Below, piece by piece: positions 45,815 to 55,425 of a stretch of 64,000 nucleotides of DNA (position 1 is the stretch's first letter; each line of letters starts with the position of its first letter). This DNA is from Pseudofrankia saprophytica (lineage in GTDB: Bacteria > Actinomycetota > Actinomycetes > Frankiales > Frankiaceae). The stretch spans positions 1,229,389 through 1,293,388 of the forward strand of contig NZ_KI912266.1 in NCBI RefSeq assembly GCF_000235425.2, read 5' to 3'. The translations under genes were made by a program, and so were the position numbers. The notes beneath the pieces were generated by a model, which saw only the letters and a program-made list of their open reading frames with translations, was not told the origin of the DNA and made no database searches.

Positions 45815-46147
45815 CTACGCTCGGAGGGGGGCGTATGGAGGCGCGACCGCGATCGGGGTATCCCGTCTCCCATCCCGCTGACCCACCAACCACTGGCCGA
45901 CCAACCGCCGCTGGCTGACCAGCGGCCGGCGCCGGCCCCGGGTAGCACCCGTCAGGCCGCTCGCGGCGCCCGTCAGGCCGCTCGGCGCGGGGTCGCCCGC
46001 GGAGACGGCCGGTTCCTTGCCCCGGACGTCCACGGCGGTCGCCATCGGTGGCGCCAACCGCCGGGTCTCCTTCACCGCAGCCGATCGGCCGATCATCAGC
46101 GTCCCGCCGATGAGGGTCCACAAGGGCCGCTCAGGCCCGGTCACCAC
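45815..46147 (-). CDS. Hypothetical protein overlapping the upstream ORF
   Basis: About 110 residues from tandem GTG codons at 46147/46144, overlapping the end of the upstream ORF by 17 nt, so translation would be coupled. High GC at third codon positions supports coding. The N-terminal half (GPERPLWTLIGGTLMIGRSA) looks natural, but the rest is repetitive (GLTGAASGLTGATRG) and basic. No family recognised. May be spurious in part. Confidence 0.4.
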   Translation of the reverse strand: MVTGPERPLWTLIGGTLMIGRSAAVKETRRLAPPMATAVDVRGKEPAVSAGDPAPSGLTGAASGLTGATRGRRRPLVSQRRLVGQWLVGQRDGRRDTPIAVAPPYAPLRA

Positions 46148-46403
46148 GGATGATGTTGAGGTGGGGCCGGTGGGCGTCCGGCTTGGAGGTGGAACCGGTC
46201 TTCTCGGCGGCCGAACGGTAGCGGTCGAAGGCAGCCTGAGCACGGCTTTCCAGGTCATCGACGAGCTCGAGCTGAGCACGGACCCGCCGCTCGCCCGCCG
46301 GTCCGGCGGCAAGCAGATCCGACAGGCAGTGGTCCACCGCCCGCCGCGCCGCCAGCCACCCAAGAAGCAGGCGGGAACGGTCCATGTCCGATATCTCGTC
46401 CAC
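46131..46403 (-). CDS. Small helical hypothetical protein
   Basis: 90 residues, GTG start behind GGAGGG. Reads as two or three helices (DRSRLLLGWLAARRAVDHCL and RVRAQLELVDDLESRAQAAF) with good amphipathic pattern, then a polar tail. No domain recognised. Possibly an operon with the downstream ORF at 45815. Confidence 0.6.
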   Translation of the reverse strand: MDEISDMDRSRLLLGWLAARRAVDHCLSDLLAAGPAGERRVRAQLELVDDLESRAQAAFDRYRSAAEKTGSTSKPDAHRPHLNIIRGDRA

Positions 46404-47074
46404 CGAGAGTTATCCCTCCGGATTGCTGACTGCTCGCTCCGGTCGCGTCTCCTGCCTCGCCTGGCGGTGCGACGTGTGTCGGCGCCGTCTCGGCGCCCGC
46501 GCTGGTGCCCACTCCCAGAGTGCCGCAGTTAGGCCGACGACGCTCGACAGTTCGACGAAACCGCCCATCACACCGATCTGCCAACTCGGCCTTGCCGCTG
46601 GCCAGCATCTCCAGCCCCACCCGGCCAGGCTGACGGACCCCCAGCCTCTGGGCCGACCTCGCCGCTGACCTGCCGGATCCGTTCCGCCGATCCGGCGCCG
46701 CGAGGTGGCACCCGACCCGCCGCCGGCCATGACGCGCCGTTCGAGCGGGCGGATGCCGTGGCCGGTCGGTGCCGGCCGATCCGGTGGTCGGGAGGATTCT
46801 CGTCGGTCGGCGAGCGGATTGGTGGGACGCAGCGGGGACGGGGTCTGAAGCGCGGCGACGGCGCCCCTGAGGCCCTTCACGAGGCCGGCGCAGGCCGCTC
46901 ACGGGGGGGGCGGTTCATCCGCGGGATCGCGCTCGGCGCTGGGTGACGACGACCTGGGCATCGCCGCCGGTGGGCCGGGTGAAGCGGCGCATGTCGGGGC
47001 AGGACGTGGCAAAGCGAGCACCGACGGCCATGACGGGCGACCAGCGGTCGAACCGGTGGACAGTACCGGACAGA
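46404..47074. other. Gene-free stretch between divergent genes
   Basis: No supported gene. Open frames here are Arg-rich and low in recognisable features. The esterase gene's promoter should be near the right end. Confidence 0.45.
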
Positions 47075-48214
47075 ATGGGCGTTGTGTCGGCCGTTCGTTG
47101 CCGCCGGGCCGTCACGGTCTGGCTTCTCAGCCTCGCGCTCGCCGCGCCAGTTCTGGCCGGATGTGGAGTCCTCGCCGACGATCGACCAGCCACCCAGGCC
47201 TTGCCGGGCTCCACTCCGGCCGCGGCCGCCGCCGCGACGCGCACGGCCGGACCGGACGCGTACGAACGCTCCGGCCGGACCGGCAACCTGCGGCTGATAC
47301 TGCCGGGCTCCGACACCGCGGGGCCGTACCCGCTGGTCATCGCGCTGCACAGCCTGTACCACGACGGCGGTGAAGTGGCCGGGTGGGGACTGGACCAGTT
47401 GGCGAAGACCGCTGGCTTCGCGCTGGTCAGCCCGGACGGCAGCGACGGATCGTGGAACGCGGGCAGCTGCTGCGACAAGGCGGCCAGCACTTCGATCGAC
47501 GACGTCGGCTGGCTGCATGCGCTGATCCAGCACATGGAGACCAACTACCCGATCGACCCGGCCCGAGTGGTGATCATCGGGCTCTCCAACGGCGGGATGA
47601 TGGCCTACCGGTACGCCTGCGAGCATCCCGAGGACCTCGCCGGGATCGCGGTCGTCGCCGGCAGCCTGCAGCGGCCCGGCTGCCGGCCGAGCACGCCGAT
47701 CACGGTCGTCTCGGTGCACGGCGGCAGGGACCAGTACGTGCCCGCCGCCGGGACGCCGTGGCAGCCGGCGCTCAGCTCGCCGGTCACCTCGACCGAGCAG
47801 AGTCTCGCCCCGTTCCGGACCGCGAACCGCTGCGCGGCCCCGACCAGCCCCGGCGATGTCACGGCCACCGGCTCGGACGGCGCGCCCCGGCTGTCGGAGA
47901 CCCTCAGCACGGGCAGCGCGGCGGTGACCCCGGCCCAGATCCGGGCCGCGATCGCGGCGCCGCCCTCCCCTGCCGCCGGTGTCCCCACCACGCCGTCGGT
48001 CACGCTGGTACCGACCGACCAGGCGACAAGCCCCACGGACGCGGTGCGCACTGAGTCGACCTGCGCCGCGGGTGCCCGAGTCGTCGACTACTACCTGCCG
48101 AACGTCGACCATGGCTGGCCCCCGGCCACCGGTCCGAGTGCCTTCGCCACCACGTCGGTGATCTGGCAGCTGCTGAGCGCGGTGCGCGCCCACCCGGCTC
48201 CCGCCGGCCGCTGA
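47075..48214 (+). CDS. Secreted lipoprotein esterase (PHB-depolymerase/feruloyl-esterase-like)
   Basis: About 379 residues from ATG 47075. Lipoprotein signal with lipobox LAGC (Cys30). Alpha/beta hydrolase of the LpqC type: PLVIALHSLYHDGGEVAGWG, SPDGSDGSWNAGSCCD, nucleophile elbow GLSNGG (Ser171), VHGGRDQYVP and the late His in NVDHGWPP. About 70 residues of Ala/Thr/Pro-rich sequence are inserted before the histidine strand. Probably hydrolyses esters at the cell surface; substrate unknown. Confidence 0.87.
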   Translation: MGVVSAVRCRRAVTVWLLSLALAAPVLAGCGVLADDRPATQALPGSTPAAAAAATRTAGPDAYERSGRTGNLRLILPGSDTAGPYPLVIALHSLYHDGGEVAGWGLDQLAKTAGFALVSPDGSDGSWNAGSCCDKAASTSIDDVGWLHALIQHMETNYPIDPARVVIIGLSNGGMMAYRYACEHPEDLAGIAVVAGSLQRPGCRPSTPITVVSVHGGRDQYVPAAGTPWQPALSSPVTSTEQSLAPFRTANRCAAPTSPGDVTATGSDGAPRLSETLSTGSAAVTPAQIRAAIAAPPSPAAGVPTTPSVTLVPTDQATSPTDAVRTESTCAAGARVVDYYLPNVDHGWPPATGPSAFATTSVIWQLLSAVRAHPAPAGR

Positions 48215-48271
48215 CGGACCTGAGACGACCTGACGCGACCCGGGGCGTCTTCCACCTCCGTGGCGGCGGCC

Positions 48272-49842
48272 TCAGGCGGCCGGCTGGAAGGAGGCGCGCA
48301 GCGCGGTCATCAGGGTGTCGAGGTCCCCGTCGGAGTCGGCGGGCACCCGCACGATCAGGATGTACACGGCACCGGGCGCGTCGACCGAGCGCATCAGGTA
48401 GGAGACCTTCTGGCCCTGCCTCACATAGGTGCCAGTCAGCTCACGCACCTTGGCGCCGGAGACCGGATCGGTCACGTCGCCGGAGCCGGTGACGGCGAGG
48501 CTCGGCTGGCCGCCGAACTCGAGCGCCTGCACCTTGGAAAGCGCGCCGGCACCGTCGACCCCGGTTCGCCGGGCTACGCCGACCATCCGCGACCCCGACG
48601 GCTCACCGAAGAACACCCCGGTGGAGTCCTCACGTACCGCCCAGCCACCGGGGTGGGAGAAGGTCGACTTCGCCTTGCTGGCCGTGGTGGTGTACGCGAC
48701 CCAGTCCGGCGGCACCGCCGAGGTCGGCGACGCGCTCGCCGTCGGGGCCGGGGATCCATCCGCCGGCGCGGACGCCGTCGGCGTGGCGCTCGGAGCCGAG
48801 GCCACGGCGCTCTCTCCGCTGGGCCGGACCTTCTCCCACACGACGCCCGCGCCGACACCGAGGCCGAGCGCGAACCCGAGCCAGACCAGCGCGATCACCA
48901 GCCGGCGCAGGAACAGCCCCATCCCGGGGTCAGGCGCCTCGCGAGCGGAGCCGGAACCGCCGCTCAGGCCCTCGTCGGCGTCGTCCTCGGGGTCGTTGAC
49001 CTTGGCGAAACGGCCGGTTCCGGTGGGCGACGGCGAGGCGGCGGAAGCGGCCGCCCCGGTGGCCGCGCGGCGCGGCCCGGTCCCACGACTCGGCCCGGTC
49101 CCGCGGCTCGGCCCAGTCCCACGGCTCGGCCCGGTCCCGCGGCTCGGCTGGAAGCCGCCCTCGTCGTCGTCGCCGCCGGCGTCGCCGGCACGGGACACGC
49201 CGCCTCGATCTCCGGCACGCCAGGGACGCTCGTCGACGCGGCCCGGTCCGTCGGCCCTGGTCCGCTCCCCGCCGGGCGCGCCCGGCCTGGCGGCGAACCG
49301 GCCGCTGGCGCTACCACCCCTGGCCGGCTGCCCGGTGCCGACCGGCGACCCATCTGTCTCCGGGTCCTCGGCTGGCCTGACCCGCCCGGCCGGTCCGCGG
49401 TCGCGGTCGCCCCAGCCGTCCTGGCGACCCGTGCCACCCGAGGCACGGGCGTCGGTGTCCTGGTAGCCGCCGCGCCGGGGCGCGGGGGCGCCGTCCCGGT
49501 AGCCACGGGCGGGTCCGGTGCCTCGCGGGGCGGCTCGTCCGGGCTCCAGGCCCCCGGCCTGTCACGGTCGCGCCCGGCGTACCCCTGCTCGCCTCCGGCG
49601 CGCCCGCGGCCGCCCTCGTAGCCCGGCCGGCCGCCTCCCGGGTGGCCGGCGCCGTCCGCCCGGCCAGCGCCGCGGCCGCCGGTTGGGCGGCGGGCTTCCG
49701 GTTCCTCGTAGTACTCGTCACGCTGGTATGACGCGCGCCCGTAGCCGTCCTGCCGGTATCCGTCGGTCTCGTCAGCGCGACGCCCTGGCACCGCGGGCCG
49801 ACGCGGGTCGGGCGGGCCGGGCCGGCGAGCACCGTCCGTCAC
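48272..49842 (-). pseudogene. Membrane-anchored proline-rich protein, apparently frameshifted
   Basis: The N-terminal part (49842 to about 49530) and the C-terminal part (about 49520 to 48272) lie in different frames, both with coding character. The N-terminal part is Gly/Arg/Tyr-rich (DGYRQDGYGRASYQRDEYYE). After the shift the text continues in the same style (GYRDGAPAPRRGGYQDTDAR), then repeats PSRGTG four times, a membrane helix (LVIALVWLGFALGLGVGAGV) and a ~150-residue extracellular domain (STFSHPGGWAVREDS...) ending at 48272. The second frame has a stop at 49561-49563, so the shift must lie in about 49500-49560. Either a real frameshift or a sequencing error. Without it, one ~520-residue protein. 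Confidence 0.65.
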
Positions 49843-50316
49843 CAGGCAGCCTCCATCCGGGCCTCACGCCAGCTTTGCCTCACACCGGTGTACCACCGGC
49901 GTTGGTTCCCCATTGCGGCAGGTCCTGATCAACCGGACCTTCGTCGCCCACAGAGCATTCAGCATGCCACTGGGCATTTCGATCGCAAAGCCGTCGTCCG
50001 AGCACCAACGCGGATAGGACGACGAAATCATGACGGATTGCCGTCCACCGGGCACGCGGAGGAGACCAGTCGGTCACGCAACGCGGTCGCATCGATCCGG
50101 TGCCCCACCTCGATGCCCCCGGCTTTCGCTCGGTTCAGGCCGTCCAATCGGGCGTTCGAGACATTCGTCTACGGTGGCCAGTCAGATGGCGCCCGGCCCG
50201 CACCCACGTCCGCCCCGGCGGCCGCGGGGAGCGGGACGGCCCGCCCGCGCTCGGGCGGGCCTCGCCCCACGCGGGTCACCGACCGGTGCCTGAAGGACAG
50301 ATACGAGGGGGAGCAA
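49843..50316. other. Intergenic region before mscL
   Basis: Divergent between the frameshifted gene and mscL. No supported gene. GAGGGGGAG just before 50317 is the mscL ribosome binding site. Confidence 0.5.
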
Positions 50317-50757
50317 ATGCGGGACCTGCTCAAAGGGTTCAAGCAGTTCATTTTGCGCGGCAACATCATCGACCTGGCCGTGGCGGTCGTCGTCGGTACC
50401 GCGTTCACCGCGCTGGTCACATCGTTGGTGAAGAACATCTTCACGCCACTCATCGCGGCGATCGGCGGACAGCCGAACTTCTCCACCCTGCACTTCAAGA
50501 TCCACAATAGCGTGTTCGCCTACGGTGCGTTCATCAACGACCTGCTCACGTTCCTCATCGTCGCCGCCGTGATCTACTTCATCGTCGTGATGCCACTGGC
50601 GAAGCTCGCCGAGCGGCGCACGCGGGATCAGGTGCCGGTCGAGGAGGAGCCGGTGCTGTCCGACGAGGCCCGGCTGCTGATCGAGATCCGCGACCTGCTG
50701 GCCGCCCGTGAGCCCGGCACCGGCACCGGCACCGGCCTGACCAAGTCGAACCTGTGA
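50317..50757 (+). CDS. mscL: Large-conductance mechanosensitive channel
   Basis: 146 residues from ATG 50317, with GAGGGGGAG upstream. N-terminal MRDLLKGFKQFILRGNIIDL and VVVGTAFTALVTSLVKNIFTP (first helix), then the FAYGAFINDLLTFLIVAAVIYF second helix and a cytoplasmic helix bundle. Homopentamer that vents solutes in osmotic downshock. Confidence 0.95.
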   Translation: MRDLLKGFKQFILRGNIIDLAVAVVVGTAFTALVTSLVKNIFTPLIAAIGGQPNFSTLHFKIHNSVFAYGAFINDLLTFLIVAAVIYFIVVMPLAKLAERRTRDQVPVEEEPVLSDEARLLIEIRDLLAAREPGTGTGTGLTKSNL

Positions 50758-51164
50758 CGGTCCCAGCCAGACCAGTCTGACCTGCTCTGACCTGACGGGC
50801 CGCCGCCAGCCGACGTGCCGGTCTGCGTCGATCGCGCCCGGGACCCCGGCGTCTCGACATCCGCGATACCGTGCGCGCGGGTCGGTGGCAAATGCCGCCG
50901 GCCGCCCCAGCGGGGAACGGATGACAGGGCGGGTGGTGGCGGGCGGGGCGCGATCCGGTCCAGCACGGCCATGCCGGTCGCCCGGTTCACCCAACCCACG
51001 GCCGCGCAGGCGGCGGCCTCAGCAGCCATCGGGGACAGCCCGCCACGCGGTGGACGGTGGGCGGCAGGACAGGAGGGCGCCGGGCGCTGTCGGCAGACCG
51101 ACCGCGCCGGACCCGCCTGTCCGATAACCGATAGCCTATGGAGACCGCTTAGCGGAAACGTTGG
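50758..51164. other. Intergenic region between mscL and the HtrA gene
   Basis: No supported gene. Contains the HtrA promoter region, with a patch CGATAACCGATAGCC near 51121-51136. Confidence 0.45.
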
Positions 51165-52868
51165 ATGGATTTCAGGAATCGCTCAGGGTCCGCCGGGAAA
51201 GTGCATCTCATGACAACGCGTCCCACCTTCAACACCACCGCGCCAGGCAACAACGACGCGGAGGGCCGGCCGATCGATGCCCGGGAGGTGCCTGACGCCG
51301 CGTCCGAGTACCGCTCGCCGTGGGCCCCGCCTGTGACGGCCTCGGCCGAGAACACCGGACCCGGCGCGGCTCCCCAGGGGCCGCCCGGCGGGTTCGGGCA
51401 CATGCCCTACGCCGGCGGCGCGAACCCGGCGACCGGCCCCGTCCCGGTCGGCGCCGCGACCGGCGGCCTCCCGACGCACGCGGTGTTCAACACCGAGGGC
51501 ACGCCGGGCCCCAACAACCCGCCAACAGGCCCCGGGCAGGGCTCCCCGTGGGGCCCGCCATCCCCGCAGTCGCCACCGTCACCGCCATCGCCCTGGTCGA
51601 CGGGCCAGCCTTCCGGCCAGCCGTGGACGACCCCGCAGTACCCGCCACCCAGTGGTGGGTACGGCTCGCCCGTCGGCCCCGGTGGGCCGGGCGGGCCGGG
51701 CGGGCCGGGCGGGCGGAACACCGACTCGGCGCGCTCCGGCCCGCTGGGCGGACGGCGCCGGCTGATCGCCGCGGCGATCGCGCTGGTGCTCGTCAGCGGC
51801 GGCATCGGCGGCGGCGTCGGCGCCCTGGTCGCCGACAGCAACGGTTCCGCCTCCCAGGTCGTCACCAGCTCGGGGCTGACCCGCGACACCGACAACTCCC
51901 CCGTCGCGCCGGCCGCCGACGGCACCGTGAGCAAGGCCGCGCAGGTCATCCTGCCGAGCGTGGTCACGATCTCCGAGGTGTCCAGCAGCGAGGCCGGCAC
52001 CGGGTCGGGCATCATCATCCGCGCGGACGGCTACATCCTGACCAACAACCACGTCGTGTCGGGCGCCTCCAGTGGCGGGTCACTCACTGTGACGCTGCAG
52101 AACGGCGAGCAGCTCGACGCCACCGTGGTGGGTACCGACCCCAGCTCCGACCTCGCGGTCATCAAGATCAACAAGACCGGCCTCACGGCCGCGACGTTCG
52201 GCGACTCGGACGCGCTGCAGATCGGCGAGCTGGTGGTCGCGGTCGGCAGCCCGCTCGGCCTCAACGGGACGGTCACCTCCGGCATCGTCAGCGCCGTGCA
52301 CCGGCCGGTGCGCACCGGCGACAGCGAGGTGCAGGACCAGAACGCGGTGCTCGACGCGATCCAGACCGACACGGCGATCAACCCGGGCAACTCGGGTGGC
52401 CCGCTGGTCAACAGCAAGGGCCAGATCGTCGGCATCAACAGCGCGATCGCGACCGTTGACAGTGGTGGCGGCGGGTTCGGTCAGCAGCAGCAGCAGTCCG
52501 GCAACATCGGCGTCGGCTTCGCGATCGGCAGCAACTACGCGCAGAAGATCGCCCAGCAGCTGATCGCGACCGGTCACGCGACTCACCCGTACATCGGCGT
52601 GAGCGCGTCGGACACGGGCAACAACCAGACCGGCACCGGCGGCGCGGGCGCCCAGATCCGCTCGCTCGTCGGCGGCGGCCCCGCCGAGCAGGCCGGACTG
52701 CAGGTCGGCGACGTCATCACCAAGCTCGACGACCGGGCGGTGGCCGACACCGACTCCCTGATCGCGGCGGTGCGCGCACACGAGATCGGCGACACCGTCA
52801 CCGTCACCTACACCCGCGATGGCCAGACCCACACCGACCAGGTCAAGCTGGCCCAGCAGCCGCAGTAG
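51165..52868 (+). CDS. HtrA/DegP-type membrane serine protease
   Basis: 567 residues. A ~195-residue Pro/Gly-rich cytoplasmic N-terminus, one membrane helix (199-222, LIAAAIALVLVSGGIGGGVG), then a trypsin-like protease domain with His296 (TNNHVVSG), Asp329 (SSDLAVIKI) and Ser410 (NPGNSGGPL), and one PDZ domain (about 460-560, with VGGGPAEQAGLQVGDVIT). Degrades or refolds misfolded envelope proteins. ATG 51165 is used; ATG 51210 is also possible. A perfect terminator follows. Confidence 0.93.
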   Translation: MDFRNRSGSAGKVHLMTTRPTFNTTAPGNNDAEGRPIDAREVPDAASEYRSPWAPPVTASAENTGPGAAPQGPPGGFGHMPYAGGANPATGPVPVGAATGGLPTHAVFNTEGTPGPNNPPTGPGQGSPWGPPSPQSPPSPPSPWSTGQPSGQPWTTPQYPPPSGGYGSPVGPGGPGGPGGPGGRNTDSARSGPLGGRRRLIAAAIALVLVSGGIGGGVGALVADSNGSASQVVTSSGLTRDTDNSPVAPAADGTVSKAAQVILPSVVTISEVSSSEAGTGSGIIIRADGYILTNNHVVSGASSGGSLTVTLQNGEQLDATVVGTDPSSDLAVIKINKTGLTAATFGDSDALQIGELVVAVGSPLGLNGTVTSGIVSAVHRPVRTGDSEVQDQNAVLDAIQTDTAINPGNSGGPLVNSKGQIVGINSAIATVDSGGGGFGQQQQQSGNIGVGFAIGSNYAQKIAQQLIATGHATHPYIGVSASDTGNNQTGTGGAGAQIRSLVGGGPAEQAGLQVGDVITKLDDRAVADTDSLIAAVRAHEIGDTVTVTYTRDGQTHTDQVKLAQQPQ

Positions 52869-53481
52869 GCAGGCGGCGCGACAACCCAGCGCCCGCGGGC
52901 AGGGAGGCCAGACGGCCCCCGCGGCCGAGGGACGGGCACCCGAGCCCGGCCGGTGGCGACCACCGGCCGGGCTCGCCGCCTTCGGACCTTCGGACCGGCG
53001 CCCTGGGCGTTGCCCTTCGGCTTCTGGCGACCGCCAATGGCGGCCATGCCGCGAATACGCGACGGAATCGCCGGCTTTCATTCGAGCTTTTCCCACCAGC
53101 TCCACCACGGATCATCAGATAATGATTTTCCGGATCCGGCGACCGCCATGTGGCGCGGATTTGGCGCACACCGAGGCCGCTCGGACCCCGCCCAGAGCGG
53201 CCCGGCGGGCAGCGGCGGCGGCGGCGTCCCTCGGGGCGACTTGTCCCGTAACCGACGCGGTTCACCCAAGAACCTGCTGTACGTCCGGTAGCCCCAGATG
53301 AGACCATGTTCGGGAGTGGGGCGTCACGGATCGGCACCTGATGGGTCGAGTACGACCATCACCGTCAAGTCCGATGGGCTGTCGAACGCGCGACACGGCG
53401 ATCTTCGCAAGCTTCACGCCCAAGGAAGGCCTGGCTCCTAATATTGGTGCGTCCGACAGAACGACAGGAGTGGCGGGCGAT
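52869..53481. other. Intergenic region after HtrA
   Basis: Holds the HtrA terminator, then an AT-rich patch (53075-53145) with an imperfect palindrome around TCATCAGATAATGA, and the likely promoter of the next gene. No supported gene. Confidence 0.45.
52942..52974 (+). terminator. Terminator of the HtrA gene
   Basis: A perfect 15-bp stem GAGCCCGGCCGGTGG with a CGA loop. Confidence 0.8.
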
Positions 53482-55392
53482 ATGGGCGGCGACGCGGACC
53501 TAGTGGCACGAGTACGCCGCGGCGACCGTCAGGCGTTTGACGATCTCTACGATCGGTACGCGGACGACGTCTTCTCGATGTGCCTTGTGGTTCTGGGGGA
53601 CCCGACGGTCGCCCGCGCCGCGGCCGGCACGGCGTTTGCCCTCGTGGCCCGCACCCGGATGAACCCGCTGAGCGAGCCGGATCGGCTGCGGTCGTGGCTG
53701 CTGGAGCTCGCCCGAGGCAGCGCGCTGGCCTGGTCCGGGTCGCCGCAGGCTCGTAGCGCCCCCGTCCCGCACGGCGTCAGCGCCGAGGAGATGATCGACG
53801 GGGCCGTGGTGCCCGCGCCGACCAGCCTGCGCGCCGGCCTCGCGCGCACCTTCGACCGGGCAGCCAGCGCCGCCGCGCATGAGCGGGCCGCCCAGGAGCG
53901 GCTCGCCTCCCGCACGGGCTACGGCCTGGAGTCGTCCTCGCTGCCGATCCGCACCACCGGCGCCGCCGTCGCGATGGCTGGCGCCGCCGCGTTCGCCGAG
54001 CCGAACGCGGACGACACGGACACGGACGCCGAGACCCGACACGACGTCGCGGGGGCCGTCGGCCTTGGCGCCGTGGCCGCGGCCGGGCTCACGGACGCGC
54101 CCACCGTCGCCTCCGGCGCGGCCGGAGACGTCGGTGTGGCCGCGGCCGGTACGGGACCGGCCGGCTCGAACCTCGCCACGGCGGCGGCGGGCAAGGGGAC
54201 GGCGGCCGGCCACGCCCAGGGCGGGAACCTCGCCCAGGCGGCCGCCGACAACGTGACCAAGGCCGCCCACGGGACCACCAAAGGCGTCGGCGCCGCGCAC
54301 GACCACGGCGGGAACGCCGCCCAGGCGGCCGCCGACCACCTGACCAAGGCCACCGGTCACGGGGCGGCGGACGCCGCCGGAGCACACGGCCACGCCGTCA
54401 ACCTCGCGAAGGCCTCCGATGGCGGCTCCGCGGCCAGCCATGGCAACGCCGAGGCCACCCAGGCCGCGGCCGGCCACGGCAACGCGGCGGACGCCGCCGC
54501 GCAGGCGCGGTCGTCCCAGTATCAGAGCGCCGTCGACCCGGTCACCAGCCCAGTGCGGCTGCCCGACGACGACGTCGACCCACCGACGGTGGACGTCGAC
54601 CTCAGCGAACTCCCCGCGTCGAACGTGGTGCCGTTCCCGGCTCACCGCCACGACGCCGACGGCCACTACTACGCGGACGGCCAGGGCGCGCCGCTGGTGC
54701 CGATCGACGGCGCCGAGGGGCGCCGTCGCCACGGGCCGGACTGGCGTACCCGCCCGGCGATCGCGGTCGCCGCGTCGTTGGTCGTGGCGGTCGCGGGCAT
54801 CACCGCCGCGCTCAACTGGCCGGCACCGACGGCCGAGCTGTCCGCCCAGGACTTTCCCGACGTCGCGATCGTGGCGCCCTCCCTGGAGGTGGGCAAAGCG
54901 GGCGGCGACGCGTCGACCAGGCAGCCGACCCCGCCCGGCCCGACGGCCGCACCGACCGTCGGCGCCACCAGCCGCCCGGACCCGGGCGGCAAGCCGCGGC
55001 TCGTCAGCGACGACCGCCCGATCGCCACGACGACGCCAGCGCCGCCGTCGCGGGCGGGTGCCTCGTCGGCGCCCGTGACCACCCCGCCGCCTCCGCCGAC
55101 CACCACCAGGGGCACCAGCTCCACGCCGTCGCCGACCCGCACGACGACCTCGCCGACGCCGTCGCCGACCCGCACCACCACCTCGCCGACGCCGTCGCCG
55201 ACCCGCACGACCACCTCGCCTCCGCCAGGTGACGGCGGCGCTCCCACCACCGCCCCGCCGTCGACCTCCTCGGCACCGACCACCACGCCGCCGGCGCCAC
55301 CCAAGACGACGAGTCCTCCGGCCAGCGCGCCGGACAACGGCACGGCGTCGCTTTCCGGGACCGGTGGCTCCGGAGCCACCGCCAACATCTAG
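53482..55392 (+). CDS. Sigma-70 region-2 domain fused to a membrane anchor
   Basis: About 636 residues from ATG 53482 (GTG 53470 possible). N-terminal ~80 residues are sigma-70 region 2 (DLVARVRRGDRQAFDDLYDRYADDVFSMC) as in ECF sigma factors, but no region 4 follows. Instead there are ~250 residues of Ala/Gly/His-rich repeats (GNLAQAAADNVTKAA; GNAAQAAADHLTKAT), an acidic patch, a basic stretch, a membrane helix (PAIAVAASLVVAVAGITAAL) and a Pro/Thr-rich extracellular tail with SPTPSPTRTTT three times. A membrane-tethered partial sigma factor; it may sequester or sense rather than initiate. Role unknown. Confidence 0.8.
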   Translation: MGGDADLVARVRRGDRQAFDDLYDRYADDVFSMCLVVLGDPTVARAAAGTAFALVARTRMNPLSEPDRLRSWLLELARGSALAWSGSPQARSAPVPHGVSAEEMIDGAVVPAPTSLRAGLARTFDRAASAAAHERAAQERLASRTGYGLESSSLPIRTTGAAVAMAGAAAFAEPNADDTDTDAETRHDVAGAVGLGAVAAAGLTDAPTVASGAAGDVGVAAAGTGPAGSNLATAAAGKGTAAGHAQGGNLAQAAADNVTKAAHGTTKGVGAAHDHGGNAAQAAADHLTKATGHGAADAAGAHGHAVNLAKASDGGSAASHGNAEATQAAAGHGNAADAAAQARSSQYQSAVDPVTSPVRLPDDDVDPPTVDVDLSELPASNVVPFPAHRHDADGHYYADGQGAPLVPIDGAEGRRRHGPDWRTRPAIAVAASLVVAVAGITAALNWPAPTAELSAQDFPDVAIVAPSLEVGKAGGDASTRQPTPPGPTAAPTVGATSRPDPGGKPRLVSDDRPIATTTPAPPSRAGASSAPVTTPPPPPTTTRGTSSTPSPTRTTTSPTPSPTRTTTSPTPSPTRTTTSPPPGDGGAPTTAPPSTSSAPTTTPPAPPKTTSPPASAPDNGTASLSGTGGSGATANI

Positions 55393-55425
55393 CCCTAGCG
55401 TGGGCAGCCAGGCCGGCCGAAGCGG

